In this document: positions 36,942 through 45,505 of the stretch, piece after piece | Layout of the letters: each line of letters begins with the position of its first letter | Position numbering within the stretch: position 1 is the first letter of the stretch | Origin: a virus | DNA: 50,304 nucleotides | IMG/VR virus record: IMGVR_UViG_3300046660_000304 | Span: 1-50,304 of that record | Direction: 5' to 3' (one strand) | Translations under genes and position numbers: made by a program | Notes under the pieces: model-generated | Told to the model about the DNA's origin: nothing | Databases searched by the model: none | Seen by the model: only the letters and a program-made list of their open reading frames with translations

Positions 36942-39673
36942 GCACCTATCCGATCACGTATCCTGTCACGCGCGCTGTGACGTACGCGCCGTCGCGCGCT
37001 CTCCTCGGGAGAGCGGGGACGGGGGGCGGTGGCTTCACCATCACCACCTACCTCGAGGACCACTTCAACAACACGGGTGGCGCGAACGTCTCCCTAGTCG
37101 GGTGGGTACCTGACACGAAGGGGAATGTCGCCTGGTCCAAGAACACGGTATCCCCGACCGATAACGCCCAGGTGGCATTTGCGACTGATAATGTCATCGG
37201 TACCGATGCAACGGGATCGTACTACGTCAACAAGTCAACCCTCCCGGTCTCCGATTACCAGATTTCAGCCAATTTGGCGGACACCTTCGGTGCGAGCGTT
37301 CTGGCGCGCTTCTCCGACACAGCACTAACCGGATATCAGGTTTTCCGGGACAGCACGAACACGTCCGCGACTTATGGGTTCACGCTTCGCCGTGGCAATG
37401 CCGGTTCATTTACGAACATCGGGGCGATCGGAGCCTTCCCGTCCAATAATGTTGTCCTCTCGACTTGGGTTATGTCGGACCGCGTTCGGTTCAAGCTTCA
37501 GGACTTCACCACTGGCGGCACGGTAATCGTTGACGATGTTTCGGGATCGCAGGTCACCGCGCAGAACTTCCCCGGCCTCAGCGTCAGGACAACGGCAGAG
37601 GTGGACGACTTCGTTGTTACCAACGTCCCCCCGGTGGCTCGCGGCGGATCTCAGCTTACCGCAAACGGGATCTGGACTTGGTTCAATGACCCGCGCGCCA
37701 TCACGGTCAATGGCAAAACGTATTTCAGTTATGTCACAGCCGCCGGCAGCATCATGCTGGCGCGGCTTGACGGTGGCATCGTTGTTACCGAAGTCGTCGT
37801 CTCTTCTGCGCTCGAACAGGACGACCACGACAATGGCGGTCTCATCGTCCTTCCGGGCGGCCGCATCGCTGTGTTCTATTCGAAGCATTCGTCCGACACC
37901 GTTGGCATGCGGTATCGTGTATCGACCAATCCGCTGCCGGATATTTCATCGTTCAACGCCGAAGTGCAGATTTCAAACGGCGGCGTGGACTCGACGGCAT
38001 ACGCAAAACCCTACTACTTCGCCGACGACAACAAGATCAGGCTTTACTATCGCTCGGCGACGACGACCACGCGCCCGCAGAAGGTCGCCATTGCAGATGC
38101 CACGCTGATTGAGGCTGGCACGGCGACATGGAGCACGAACTCCGTCCTGAACATCGCCAATAATCGTCCGTATGTTCTGATGGTTCAGAACGTCGCCAAT
38201 CGCGTCGATTTCTTCATGACGAACGGCCATCCGAACGAGGTGGCTACGTCGATCTACCACATGTACATGACCGTCAGCGGAGGCGTGGAGAGCTATTTTA
38301 CGACCGATGGCACTCCGATCGCTGGTGGCCTGCCAATCGATCCCAGCACCTCCGCAACGCTGATTGACGGCACGACTGGTGGGCGTTCGTGGAACTGGTC
38401 AATTGGCATCGGGGCCGATGGTTTCCCGCGCGTGCTTTATGCCAAATACCCGTCCAGCACAGGTGCGCGCGACGTTTTCTTCACGGACGTGCAATACTGG
38501 CACGGCCGCTGGAACGGGTCGGCGTGGGTCAAGACGCAGCTCAATTCCGGCCAGCATTCGCTTTATGCCAACGAGAACCACTACCTCGGCGGCATGGCCT
38601 TCGACGCCAACGACGTGACTACTTTCGTCCTCAGCGAGTGGAATAGCACGAACGCTGTCAATAGGCTTGTCGAGTATTCATTCAACGAGACGACCGGCGT
38701 AAAGACGCAGACCCGAATAATCGCAGACGATCCGAGCTCGCATCAATTGCGACCCTATAGCCCGCGAAACCACGGCGATGATTGCAAGTGGGTGTGGGCC
38801 GAGGGAGGGTATGTATGTTATGGCGTTGGTTCTGCGCAGGCCAGCACCGTCCCCACACCGCCGGCATTTCCGCCCTATAACACGACGCTGCGTTACGCCA
38901 CGAAGCAGGGCTATACGCCGCCAGCATATAGCTTCATCAATGCTGAAGCTGCGGCGGTCGCCGCCGCGTTCACGACGCCTCCGGTCGATACGCGCAAGAT
39001 CCTGATCGACAACATGATATCGGAGCTAAAGTCGGCCGGCATTTGGTCCTTGCTGGACGTCTTTTACGTGCTGGCGGCGGCGGACAGCCAAGCCGGAACT
39101 ATCAACTGGATCACTCCGGCCTCGTTCACGCTCATCCCGGTCAACTCGCCAGGATTCCTTGCCGACCGTGGCTATATCGGCAACGGCACGACTTCCAGGC
39201 TTCGCACCCAGTTCATCCCGAGCACGAATGGCGTGCAGGGTACGCTTAACAACTACTCGCTTTCTGCGTTCTCTCTTACCCAGCTCGATGCTGCCAATCA
39301 GGCTGACTTTGGCAGCGTCACCGCTCCCCGCTCGTTCGTCAACCCGCTATCGGGTGGTTTTGCATCGTGGAGTGTCAACGACGCTGGCGGCGGAACGAAC
39401 CCTGCGGCCGTAAGCTCGGTAGGTCTTTTCCAGGCACAGCGCACGCTTAGCACAGCGTCGAGACTGTTCCGGAATGGTGTACAGCTTGGTGCTGACAGGG
39501 TGGTCACCTCGACCGCTCTCGCATCACAAGAGCAGTGGATTTGCGGCGCCGACGCGACGAACTTCTCAGCTCGCCGTATTGCTATGGCCGCGTGGGGGGC
39601 AGGTCTCGCTGGCAAGGAAGTCTCATTCTACAATATCGTGAATGAGTACCTTCACGCGATTGGGGCGACCTAG
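36938..39673 (+). CDS. Tailspike-like protein with BNR_4 beta-propeller (911 aa)
   Basis: After an N-terminal linker, residues about 40-230 form a jelly-roll lectin-like domain. The middle follows the BNR_4 repeat pattern: WFNDPRAITVNGKTYFSYV, then QDDHDNGGLIVLPGGRIAVFYSKHSS, with Asp-box-like turns. The last 200 residues resemble a C-terminal domain shared by several phage tail proteins. BNR_4 is found in polysaccharide lyases and glycosidases, so this may be a capsule or polysaccharide depolymerase. The active site cannot be assigned from sequence alone. Confidence 0.72.
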   Translation: MSTYPITYPVTRAVTYAPSRALLGRAGTGGGGFTITTYLEDHFNNTGGANVSLVGWVPDTKGNVAWSKNTVSPTDNAQVAFATDNVIGTDATGSYYVNKSTLPVSDYQISANLADTFGASVLARFSDTALTGYQVFRDSTNTSATYGFTLRRGNAGSFTNIGAIGAFPSNNVVLSTWVMSDRVRFKLQDFTTGGTVIVDDVSGSQVTAQNFPGLSVRTTAEVDDFVVTNVPPVARGGSQLTANGIWTWFNDPRAITVNGKTYFSYVTAAGSIMLARLDGGIVVTEVVVSSALEQDDHDNGGLIVLPGGRIAVFYSKHSSDTVGMRYRVSTNPLPDISSFNAEVQISNGGVDSTAYAKPYYFADDNKIRLYYRSATTTTRPQKVAIADATLIEAGTATWSTNSVLNIANNRPYVLMVQNVANRVDFFMTNGHPNEVATSIYHMYMTVSGGVESYFTTDGTPIAGGLPIDPSTSATLIDGTTGGRSWNWSIGIGADGFPRVLYAKYPSSTGARDVFFTDVQYWHGRWNGSAWVKTQLNSGQHSLYANENHYLGGMAFDANDVTTFVLSEWNSTNAVNRLVEYSFNETTGVKTQTRIIADDPSSHQLRPYSPRNHGDDCKWVWAEGGYVCYGVGSAQASTVPTPPAFPPYNTTLRYATKQGYTPPAYSFINAEAAAVAAAFTTPPVDTRKILIDNMISELKSAGIWSLLDVFYVLAAADSQAGTINWITPASFTLIPVNSPGFLADRGYIGNGTTSRLRTQFIPSTNGVQGTLNNYSLSAFSLTQLDAANQADFGSVTAPRSFVNPLSGGFASWSVNDAGGGTNPAAVSSVGLFQAQRTLSTASRLFRNGVQLGADRVVTSTALASQEQWICGADATNFSARRIAMAAWGAGLAGKEVSFYNIVNEYLHAIGAT

Positions 39674-39837
39674 TGGTCGATCCCACCACCCCGAAATACT
39701 CCCCTGAGATCGCCCGCATCATCCGTCTTGAGTTCGAGCGGATCGCCAAGAGGGTGGAGAAGGAAGCCGGCAATAGCGCCTACAGGTGCGCGTTTGCCAA
39801 GGCTGCCAGGATCATCAGAGCGAACAAGCCGGACTAG
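39673..39837 (+). CDS. Hypothetical helical protein (54 aa)
   Basis: GTG 39673 overlaps the tailspike stop by one base. It encodes a basic helical protein (EIARIIRLEFERIAKRVEKEAG). It ends the rightward block; the next 2 kb are on the minus strand. No family was recognised. Confidence 0.55.
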   Translation: MVDPTTPKYSPEIARIIRLEFERIAKRVEKEAGNSAYRCAFAKAARIIRANKPD

Positions 39838-39852
39838 CGCGCTGGCTCAGGG

Positions 39853-40113
39853 TCAGTGGGGATGACCAACGGCCGCATCGATCATCACGGGCCACGCTAT
39901 GCCGGCCTCAAAATCAGCTTTGGCTTGTTCGCATGCGGCCCACATTTCGTCCGTCGGCTCCCGCATGGCTTCGATCGCAGCGCGTGCCAGCTCTGAATAG
40001 TAGCTCTTCAAGTCCAATTGCAGAGCTTCCCATGTGACCATCACATGCGGGTTGGCTAGGCACATATTGTCGTAAAGAGCCTTCGCCACCCGCTCAATCA
40101 TCTCGCTCATCAT
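39853..40113 (-). CDS. Hypothetical phage accessory protein (86 aa)
   Basis: The pattern MIERVAKALY...LARAAIEAMREPTDEMW recurs in small phage proteins of unknown function. It ends the minus-strand accessory block, 15 bases from a convergent gene. Its start overlaps the upstream stop. Confidence 0.6.
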   Translation of the reverse strand: MMSEMIERVAKALYDNMCLANPHVMVTWEALQLDLKSYYSELARAAIEAMREPTDEMWAACEQAKADFEAGIAWPVMIDAAVGHPH

Positions 40114-40280
40114 TCCCTCACTTCTATGGGCCGCTCGGCATCGTCAGACTTTATTTCGTCCATAACAGCCTGCTGCGCCTGCTCGAAAGTCTCGCCAAAA
40201 AGCAGCATGCGAGTTTTGACCCTGGCCATCAGGTAGTCGAGCAATTTGTCTAGGACTTCTTTGCATTCGCGGTGGTTCAC
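40110..40280 (-). CDS. Hypothetical helical protein (56 aa)
   Basis: GTG 40280 begins a helical protein (CKEVLDKLLDYLMARVKTRM) whose stop overlaps the next ATG. A motif-like match at 40114-40130 falls in its last codons and may be coincidental. Confidence 0.45.
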   Translation of the reverse strand: MNHRECKEVLDKLLDYLMARVKTRMLLFGETFEQAQQAVMDEIKSDDAERPIEVRE

Positions 40281-40306
40281 ACTTTCGCTCCTTGCCCAGC
40301 AACGCC

Positions 40307-40504
40307 TTAGTAGCCGTCTGATGCGGCGGCATACTCAGCATCAGCGAATGCCGCGACCTCATCCACCCATGCTTTCGGCAGCTTGTCCGGCGCCATCTTG
40401 CGAACCGTCTTCCCGCTGCAAGGCCAATAGGGCACGATCAGCCACTCGTTCTCGGCGCTGCCGGTAATTTTCCCAAATCCTTCATCGATCTCGACCTTGA
40501 CCAT
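40307..40504 (-). CDS. Hypothetical protein (65 aa)
   Basis: A compact mixed protein (NEWLIVPYWPCSGKTVRK, then WVDEVAAFADAEY). A degenerate motif half-copy lies just upstream of ATG 40504. No family was recognised. Confidence 0.5.
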   Translation of the reverse strand: MVKVEIDEGFGKITGSAENEWLIVPYWPCSGKTVRKMAPDKLPKAWVDEVAAFADAEYAAASDGY

Positions 40505-40533
40505 TTCAAATCCTCACTTTCGATGTTCGCTTA

Positions 40534-40719
40534 TCAATCCCAGTGCTCTTGGCTGGCAAGGCTTTCGGCCCACTCAACCAGTGCCATCCTCTGCTCAATC
40601 TTGAACGTTCCCCACATGTCCTGGACGTTCTCCGGGACGTGGTTGCGCCAGTCGTGGACCCTTGTTGCCTTGTCCCATTCTGGATTGAAGGCGGCCCGAG
40701 TGATAAAGTCCTGCGCCAT
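40534..40719 (-). CDS. Hypothetical protein (61 aa)
   Basis: A Trp-rich helical protein (NPEWDKATRVHDWRNHVPE). ATG 40719 lies 17 bases after the upstream gene. No family was recognised. Confidence 0.5.
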   Translation of the reverse strand: MAQDFITRAAFNPEWDKATRVHDWRNHVPENVQDMWGTFKIEQRMALVEWAESLASQEHWD

Positions 40720-40736
40720 GGTCTGGCCCTTCCTGC

Positions 40737-40976
40737 TCAAGACGAGTGAACCGTTCCGCTGAGGCGCGATGCCAGATCGTGATCTGACAATGGCGGACAA
40801 TCTTCCACCAAAGAAAGCACCGTATGCAGTCCGGCAAGCTTGCCGAATGCTCGATTCCAAGCACCCGTGCCCGGCGCCCATCCAAAGCGGCGCTGGTCGG
40901 CCCTGACCTTTTCGATTTCATCTAAAATCATTGCGGCGATCTGCCTGTCGCGCTCTGCAAACGATGCTATAGCCAT
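40737..40976 (-). CDS. Hypothetical helical protein (79 aa)
   Basis: A helical protein (DRQIAAMILDEIEKVRADQRR). It sits in the accessory block with short gaps on both sides. No family was recognised. Confidence 0.5.
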   Translation of the reverse strand: MAIASFAERDRQIAAMILDEIEKVRADQRRFGWAPGTGAWNRAFGKLAGLHTVLSLVEDCPPLSDHDLASRLSGTVHSS

Positions 40977-40994
40977 GGGTCTTTTCCTCCTCGG

Positions 40995-41213
40995 TCACGA
41001 GCGCGGCGGTGTCGGCAGCGGCATCCAGTGGGATGGCCGCACAAGGAAGTGGCCTTCGTCCTGAAGGTTGAATAGACCTTCCCATTCGTCCTTCCAGTAT
41101 GCCACGTGAATAGTGTCTGGCTCTTCCTGCGATGAGCCAACGCGGCTTCCTGGCACAAATACGAGCACCGGCTCGAATTTGTTAGGTCGATCTTTTATCG
41201 ACTTCCAAATCAT
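40995..41213 (-). CDS. DUF551-like protein (72 aa)
   Basis: The pattern WKSIKDRPNKFEPVLVF...VAYWKDEW...VRPSHWMPLPTPP matches the DUF551 group of small phage proteins, which end with a HWMPLPxPP box. Function unknown. ATG 41213 overlaps the upstream stop (ATGA). Confidence 0.75.
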   Translation of the reverse strand: MIWKSIKDRPNKFEPVLVFVPGSRVGSSQEEPDTIHVAYWKDEWEGLFNLQDEGHFLVRPSHWMPLPTPPRS

Positions 41214-41395
41214 GAACGCTCTCCGTCCGTCAGTCGTTGACGGGCCTCGCGCATGGCCGGCAGGACCCAATCTGGAGCGCCAAGGTTCTTCCATAGCGTC
41301 TCGCTGGTCAACGTATCTGGCCGGACGCCTTCAGCGCGGCAGGCGTCGATTGCGCGAAATACCCAATGCAGCAGGTATTTGTCTTCGTTGCTCAT
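41210..41395 (-). CDS. Hypothetical protein (61 aa)
   Basis: A small helical protein (DKYLLHWVFRAIDACRAEG). ATG 41395 has GAGGACGGG upstream and is preferred to ATG 41413, which lies inside the previous gene. No family was recognised. Confidence 0.5.
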   Translation of the reverse strand: MSNEDKYLLHWVFRAIDACRAEGVRPDTLTSETLWKNLGAPDWVLPAMREARQRLTDGERS

Positions 41396-41402
41396 CCCGT
41401 CC

Positions 41403-41558
41403 TCATTCTCCATTCGTAAGCTCTGTGGTATACTCGCGCCAAACGTCGCGAGCCTCGCGCTGGGCCTCTATGAATTCGCTCTGGGCGGCGGCGTAGGCTT
41501 TCGTGGCCTTGTCCAGCCGCTCCTTGGCCTTTATCAGTCGATCGCAACGATCCGTCAC
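41403..41558 (-). CDS. Coiled-coil-like small protein (51 aa)
   Basis: GTG 41558 follows GAGGAG. The product is one long charged helix (RLIKAKERLDKATKAYAAAQ) with heptad character. Function unknown. Confidence 0.5.
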   Translation of the reverse strand: MTDRCDRLIKAKERLDKATKAYAAAQSEFIEAQREARDVWREYTTELTNGE

Positions 41559-41580
41559 AGATGGTCTCCTCGTCTCACCA

Positions 41581-41841
41581 TTAAAGCCCAAGCAGCGCGG
41601 CACGGGCGACCTGCAGAATGTCTTCGCGGAGGCCAGCGGGACAATTCTCCAGCCGCGCGACTTTCTCTTCCAACATATACGGGAGTGTCTGCCGTTCATC
41701 CCTCGCCCAAACTTGGCGAACGTCGTCCGGCAATTTCTCCAGCTGTTCGATGATGTCCGAGATTGCGATGCCGTTTGGGGTATCGGCGCCTTCCGCAGAT
41801 CGCGTAGCGATTAGACGTGTACGACAAGTTGCAAGATCCAT
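41581..41841 (-). CDS. Hypothetical helical protein, first of the accessory block (86 aa)
   Basis: ATG 41841 follows GGAGGG. The protein is helical and acidic (AISDIIEQLEKLPDDVRQVW). On the minus strand a TTGACA (41896-41901) lies 17 bases from TACAGG, a possible promoter of this block that shares DNA with the rightward motif. Confidence 0.55.
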   Translation of the reverse strand: MDLATCRTRLIATRSAEGADTPNGIAISDIIEQLEKLPDDVRQVWARDERQTLPYMLEEKVARLENCPAGLREDILQVARAALLGL

Positions 41842-41874
41842 TTTCCCTCCGAATCTCTGGCTACTTGACATTCC

Positions 41875-41891
41875 TGTAGTGAACTGAGAGA
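41875..41891 (+). promoter_or_regulatory. 17-base motif / promoter candidate before the head genes
   Basis: TGTAG TGAAC TGAGAGA with a consensus TTGACA at 41865-41870 exactly 17 bases before GAGATT. It faces the scaffold gene, 71 bases downstream, and overlaps a leftward TTGACA-type promoter. Confidence 0.72.
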
Positions 41892-41962
41892 TTACTGTCA
41901 ACAACGCTTTCGCCAAGCCCTCCATCCTGGTGGGTTTTGCAAAGGCGTTCGGGAGAGACTGG

Positions 41963-43003
41963 ATGCTGGACTCGTCACCGGCTTCGACCGCGGACACCTC
42001 CGCTGTCGTAGACACCACCAATTCCGCGGCCGATGTTGCCGCAAAGACCACCTCCGACGCAACTACCGCAGCCTCGTCAACTGCAGACGAAAAACCGGCA
42101 GGAACGATGCTCGACGCGGTGAAAGCCGCGATCGCGCCGAAGGGTGAATCGCCAGCACCAAAGAGCACGGACACGCCGGCCGACGGCGACCCTGCCTCGA
42201 AAGCTGAAGATGACGCCGACGACGAGATGTCGCCGGAGGAAATCAAGGCACTCACCGCACGCACTCAGCGGCGTTTCACCAAGCTCACCAAGAATTTGAA
42301 GGCCCAAAGCGCCGAGATCGAAAGTCTCAAGCCGAAGGCCGCCGAATTCGAGAAGATCGACACGTTCGTTCGCAACGCTGGCCTGTCCCCCGAGGACGTC
42401 GCCGGCACGCTGGAAATTGCAGCGATGTTGCGCTCTCCGCGTCCACAGGACGCGCTCGCGCGGCTGATGCCCATCGTGGCCAAGCTGCAGGAGATGTCGG
42501 GCGAGACACTTCCGGCCGATCTGCAGACGCGGGTTGACCAGGGGTATCTCACCGAAGCCGACGCGAAGACCCTGGCCAAGGCGCAAGCCGAGGCGAGGCT
42601 GGCGACCAACCACGTCACGCAGATGACGGAACGCCAGAAGATCGATCAGCAGCGAAGTGAGCACCAGACGCTGACCAACAGCACGGTGAGCTCGATCGAG
42701 ACATGGGAAGCGAAGAAGGCCGAACGCGATCCGGATTGGCATCTGAAGCGTGACCAGGTTGCAGAACTTGTCGAACTGGCCATCGAGCGCAAGACCCGCG
42801 AAGTAGGTCGTCCGTGGTTTCCGAACTCCGAGGAGGCGATCAAGCTTTCCGAGGACGCTTTGAAGACCGTCACGGATCGCACCAAGCGGTTTGCCCCGAA
42901 GGCCCAGGAAATCCGGCCCGTTCTCAATGGTGGCGCTTCGCCCCGTTCAACTGCCGCCCCGAAAAACATGCTCGACGTAGTTCGGCAATCGGTCGGCGCC
43001 TGA
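41963..43003 (+). CDS. Scaffold / capsid assembly protein (346 aa)
   Basis: An acidic, Ala/Thr-rich N-terminal half leads to a long coiled coil (about residues 110-280, many Lys/Glu/Gln) and a basic C-terminal tail, as usual for phage scaffolds. It directly precedes the major capsid gene. ATG 41963 with GGAGAG upstream is preferred to GTG 41930. Confidence 0.8.
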   Translation: MLDSSPASTADTSAVVDTTNSAADVAAKTTSDATTAASSTADEKPAGTMLDAVKAAIAPKGESPAPKSTDTPADGDPASKAEDDADDEMSPEEIKALTARTQRRFTKLTKNLKAQSAEIESLKPKAAEFEKIDTFVRNAGLSPEDVAGTLEIAAMLRSPRPQDALARLMPIVAKLQEMSGETLPADLQTRVDQGYLTEADAKTLAKAQAEARLATNHVTQMTERQKIDQQRSEHQTLTNSTVSSIETWEAKKAERDPDWHLKRDQVAELVELAIERKTREVGRPWFPNSEEAIKLSEDALKTVTDRTKRFAPKAQEIRPVLNGGASPRSTAAPKNMLDVVRQSVGA

Positions 43004-43028
43004 ACGGTCCATTCCCTAGGGGATTACA

Positions 43029-44072
43029 GTGGCCTTCACTCTCCAAGAAGTTGAGAACATCGCCAACGCGGCGATCGACTTCCATTTCAAGCGCGGGACG
43101 ATCTTCTCGCAGACCATCCAGAACAAGCCGCTTCTCAAAGCCATGCAGGGCAAAGAGAAGACCATTCCCGGCGGCCAGGGCAACGTCACCGTGCGCGTCA
43201 AGGGCGTGTACTCGACGACCATCCAGGGTTTCCAGCACGACGATACCGTCGGCTACGTCAACCCGGCGAACATCAAGACCGCGACCTACCCGTACAAGCT
43301 GATCCACGCCGGCATCTCGTTCTCGATGCACGAGCTCATCAAGGACGGCATCGAGGTCAACGACTCCACGACTGGCGAAAGCACGTCGAAGGCGTCCGAC
43401 CGCGAGATGACCGCGCTCGCCAACCTGCTCGAGGACAAGCTCGAGGACATGCAGGAAGGCATCGATCGTGGCTTCAACACCATGTACTGGAAGGACGGCA
43501 CGCAGGACTCCAACCTGATCCCCGGCATCCGTTCGCTGATTCTCGATGCTCCGACCTCCGGCGCAGTCGTGGGCGGCATCGATCCCGTCGCCAACAACTG
43601 GTGGCAGAACCGCGCGTCGCTGGCCCTCAACACCGGCACCCCCGGCAACCTGGTGCTCACCACCAAGCTGCAGAACGAGTTCCGGCAGCTCCGTCGTTAC
43701 GGCGGCAAGCCGAACCTGTTCCTCGCCGGCTCGTCCTTCCTGGACGCGTTCGAGCAGGAGCTGCGGTCGAAGGGCAACTTCACCATGGAAGGCTGGGCCA
43801 AGTCCGGTCGTCTTGACGCGAGCGTTGCCGATCTGAGCTTCAAGGGCCTCGATCTGGAATATGATCCGACCCTCGATGACCTCGGCCTGGCCAAGTACGG
43901 CTTCGTGCTCGACACCAGCCACATCTTCCCGACGGTGGTTGCCGGCGAGAACATGAAGAAGCACGCGCCCGCCCGTCCCGAAAACAAGTACGTGTTCTAT
44001 CGTGCTGTGACTTACGCGGGAGCACTGACGTGCAACCAGCGTAACTGCCACGGCGTGTATTCGATCGCGTAA
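43029..44072 (+). CDS. Major capsid protein (347 aa)
   Basis: Position after the scaffold and the sequence layout fit a phage capsid protein: a helical N-terminus, a TVRVKGVYSTTIQGF strand pair, a long E-loop-like region, and PNLFLAGSSFLDAFEQELRS in the centre. The start is GTG 43029 after AGGGGATT. It would assemble with the portal to form the head. Confidence 0.88.
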   Translation: MAFTLQEVENIANAAIDFHFKRGTIFSQTIQNKPLLKAMQGKEKTIPGGQGNVTVRVKGVYSTTIQGFQHDDTVGYVNPANIKTATYPYKLIHAGISFSMHELIKDGIEVNDSTTGESTSKASDREMTALANLLEDKLEDMQEGIDRGFNTMYWKDGTQDSNLIPGIRSLILDAPTSGAVVGGIDPVANNWWQNRASLALNTGTPGNLVLTTKLQNEFRQLRRYGGKPNLFLAGSSFLDAFEQELRSKGNFTMEGWAKSGRLDASVADLSFKGLDLEYDPTLDDLGLAKYGFVLDTSHIFPTVVAGENMKKHAPARPENKYVFYRAVTYAGALTCNQRNCHGVYSIA

Positions 44073-44086
44073 CGGAGAACACGCAC

Positions 44087-45013
44087 ATGGCTTTCGTCCT
44101 CGCATCCACCACTGCCTCGGCCGCTGTTGCTACCAACGGCACCTTCACGGTCGCAGCGCCCACCGCAACCCTGGCCGGCGCTATCAAAAATCGCGGCGGT
44201 CACGTGATGAGCATCCATGCCATGGGTGCCATCTTCAACTACCCGAACGACTTCTCGATCTCGTGGTCGGGCGCCACCGCCACCATCACCTATCTCGGAA
44301 CGACCACGATCCCGGCCGGCTCCAAGGTGGACTTCCAGTTCGAACTGGATGGTGACGACACCAACTTCCCGTACCACAACTTGAATGGCAATCAGGTCGA
44401 CAAGACCGGTGCGTACCGTGGCTCGTTCGGCCAGGTGTTCAAGGTCGACTTCGGGGCTCCGTTGGTTGCGAACACCACTTTGGTGCTCGCCACGACTGCC
44501 GTGCTGGTCACGACGCTGGTCCCGCTTGCCGCCCCGGTCGTGTTCGACGTACCCCGGAACGCGCAGGTCGTGTCGTCCACCACGGACACCACGCAGACCA
44601 TCACGCTTCGCGGTCTCGACGAGTACGGCGTGGCTCTGACTGAAACCCTGACGCTCAACGGCACCACCCCGGTGCTCGGGCTCAAGGCATTCAAGCAGAT
44701 CAACTCCTACCAGGCCTCGCTGGCACTGGCGGGCAACCTGTCGATCGGCTCCGGCGCGAAGTTGGGCTTGCCCTACTACCTGCCGCCGCAGACCGGCACG
44801 GGCATCGGCAACATCCTCAAGGAGTCGCAGGACGGCGCCACGCCGACCGCCGGCACCGCTGTGGGTGGTGTGCAGACCAAGGCGACCGCGACCACGGGCG
44901 ATGTCCGCGGCACGATCACCCCGAACGTCACGCCGGACGGCACCAAGGTCTACTCGGTCTACATGTTCGTGGCCGATCCGAGCTTCCTGGGCGTCCCGCA
45001 GTACGGCGCGTAA
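44087..45013 (+). CDS. Head decoration or minor capsid-like protein (308 aa)
   Basis: A Thr/Ala/Val-rich, beta-strand-dominated protein without charged clusters, encoded directly after the major capsid gene. Proteins of this place and composition are often capsid decoration or head-fibre proteins. A terminator follows, so it ends the high-expression head unit. Confidence 0.65.
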   Translation: MAFVLASTTASAAVATNGTFTVAAPTATLAGAIKNRGGHVMSIHAMGAIFNYPNDFSISWSGATATITYLGTTTIPAGSKVDFQFELDGDDTNFPYHNLNGNQVDKTGAYRGSFGQVFKVDFGAPLVANTTLVLATTAVLVTTLVPLAAPVVFDVPRNAQVVSSTTDTTQTITLRGLDEYGVALTETLTLNGTTPVLGLKAFKQINSYQASLALAGNLSIGSGAKLGLPYYLPPQTGTGIGNILKESQDGATPTAGTAVGGVQTKATATTGDVRGTITPNVTPDGTKVYSVYMFVADPSFLGVPQYGA

Positions 45014-45023
45014 ATCTGAAACC

Positions 45024-45047
45024 GAGAGCGGGGGCAACCCCGCTCTC
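45024..45047 (+). terminator. Hairpin terminator after the head genes
   Basis: A perfect 10-base stem GAGAGCGGGG / CCCCGCTCTC closes on a GCAA tetraloop and is followed by ACAATTCTT. It probably lowers read-through into the tail genes. The left arm overlaps a degenerate motif copy. Confidence 0.8.
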
Positions 45048-45064
45048 ACAATTCTTGAGGGCAC

Positions 45065-45502
45065 ATGGATCTCTACAGCTGCAAAGTCCGTCTCGACGGC
45101 AGTCTCGACAACGAAGTCATCAAGCACAACGTGACGGCATCTGAAATTCATGTGCTGGCGGTGATCCACAACGGGCAGGGCAAGCATCCGCCGATCGTGG
45201 ACATCGTGAAGACCGGCACCGTGAACCGCTCCGATATGAAGGAGCGCGCCCGCCTGGCCGAGCTCTACACCAAGGGCGAGCTCACCGAAGACCGCGGCAC
45301 CAAGATCATCACTGGCATTTTCGGCGTCGCCGGCGTGCCGCTGCCGCAGACCTATGTGGCGCCCGAAGTCGTCGAGGCCATCGAATACAATCCCGGCGAA
45401 GACGAAGTGGAAGAGGTCATCACCCCGGTCGAGGAGCCGGTACGTGCGACGTCGCTTCGTGAATCGCGCCGCGCCCGTGCGTCGGCCGAAGTCACGGCCT
45501 AA
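45065..45502 (+). CDS. Small virion-associated protein (145 aa)
   Basis: The first 90 residues contain a mixed alpha-beta pattern (MDLYSCKVRLDGSL, ASEIHVLAVIHNGQ) seen in uncharacterised phage proteins encoded between capsid and tail genes. The C-terminal part is acidic and then basic. A head-completion role is possible. Confidence 0.6.
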   Translation: MDLYSCKVRLDGSLDNEVIKHNVTASEIHVLAVIHNGQGKHPPIVDIVKTGTVNRSDMKERARLAELYTKGELTEDRGTKIITGIFGVAGVPLPQTYVAPEVVEAIEYNPGEDEVEEVITPVEEPVRATSLRESRRARASAEVTA

Positions 45503-45505
45503 CCA

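Noticed and set aside
40114-40130. Motif-like sequence CCCAT AGAAG TGAGGGA before the 86-aa gene
   Set aside because: It matches only the right blocks and encodes the last codons of the upstream gene, so it was not counted as a firm site.
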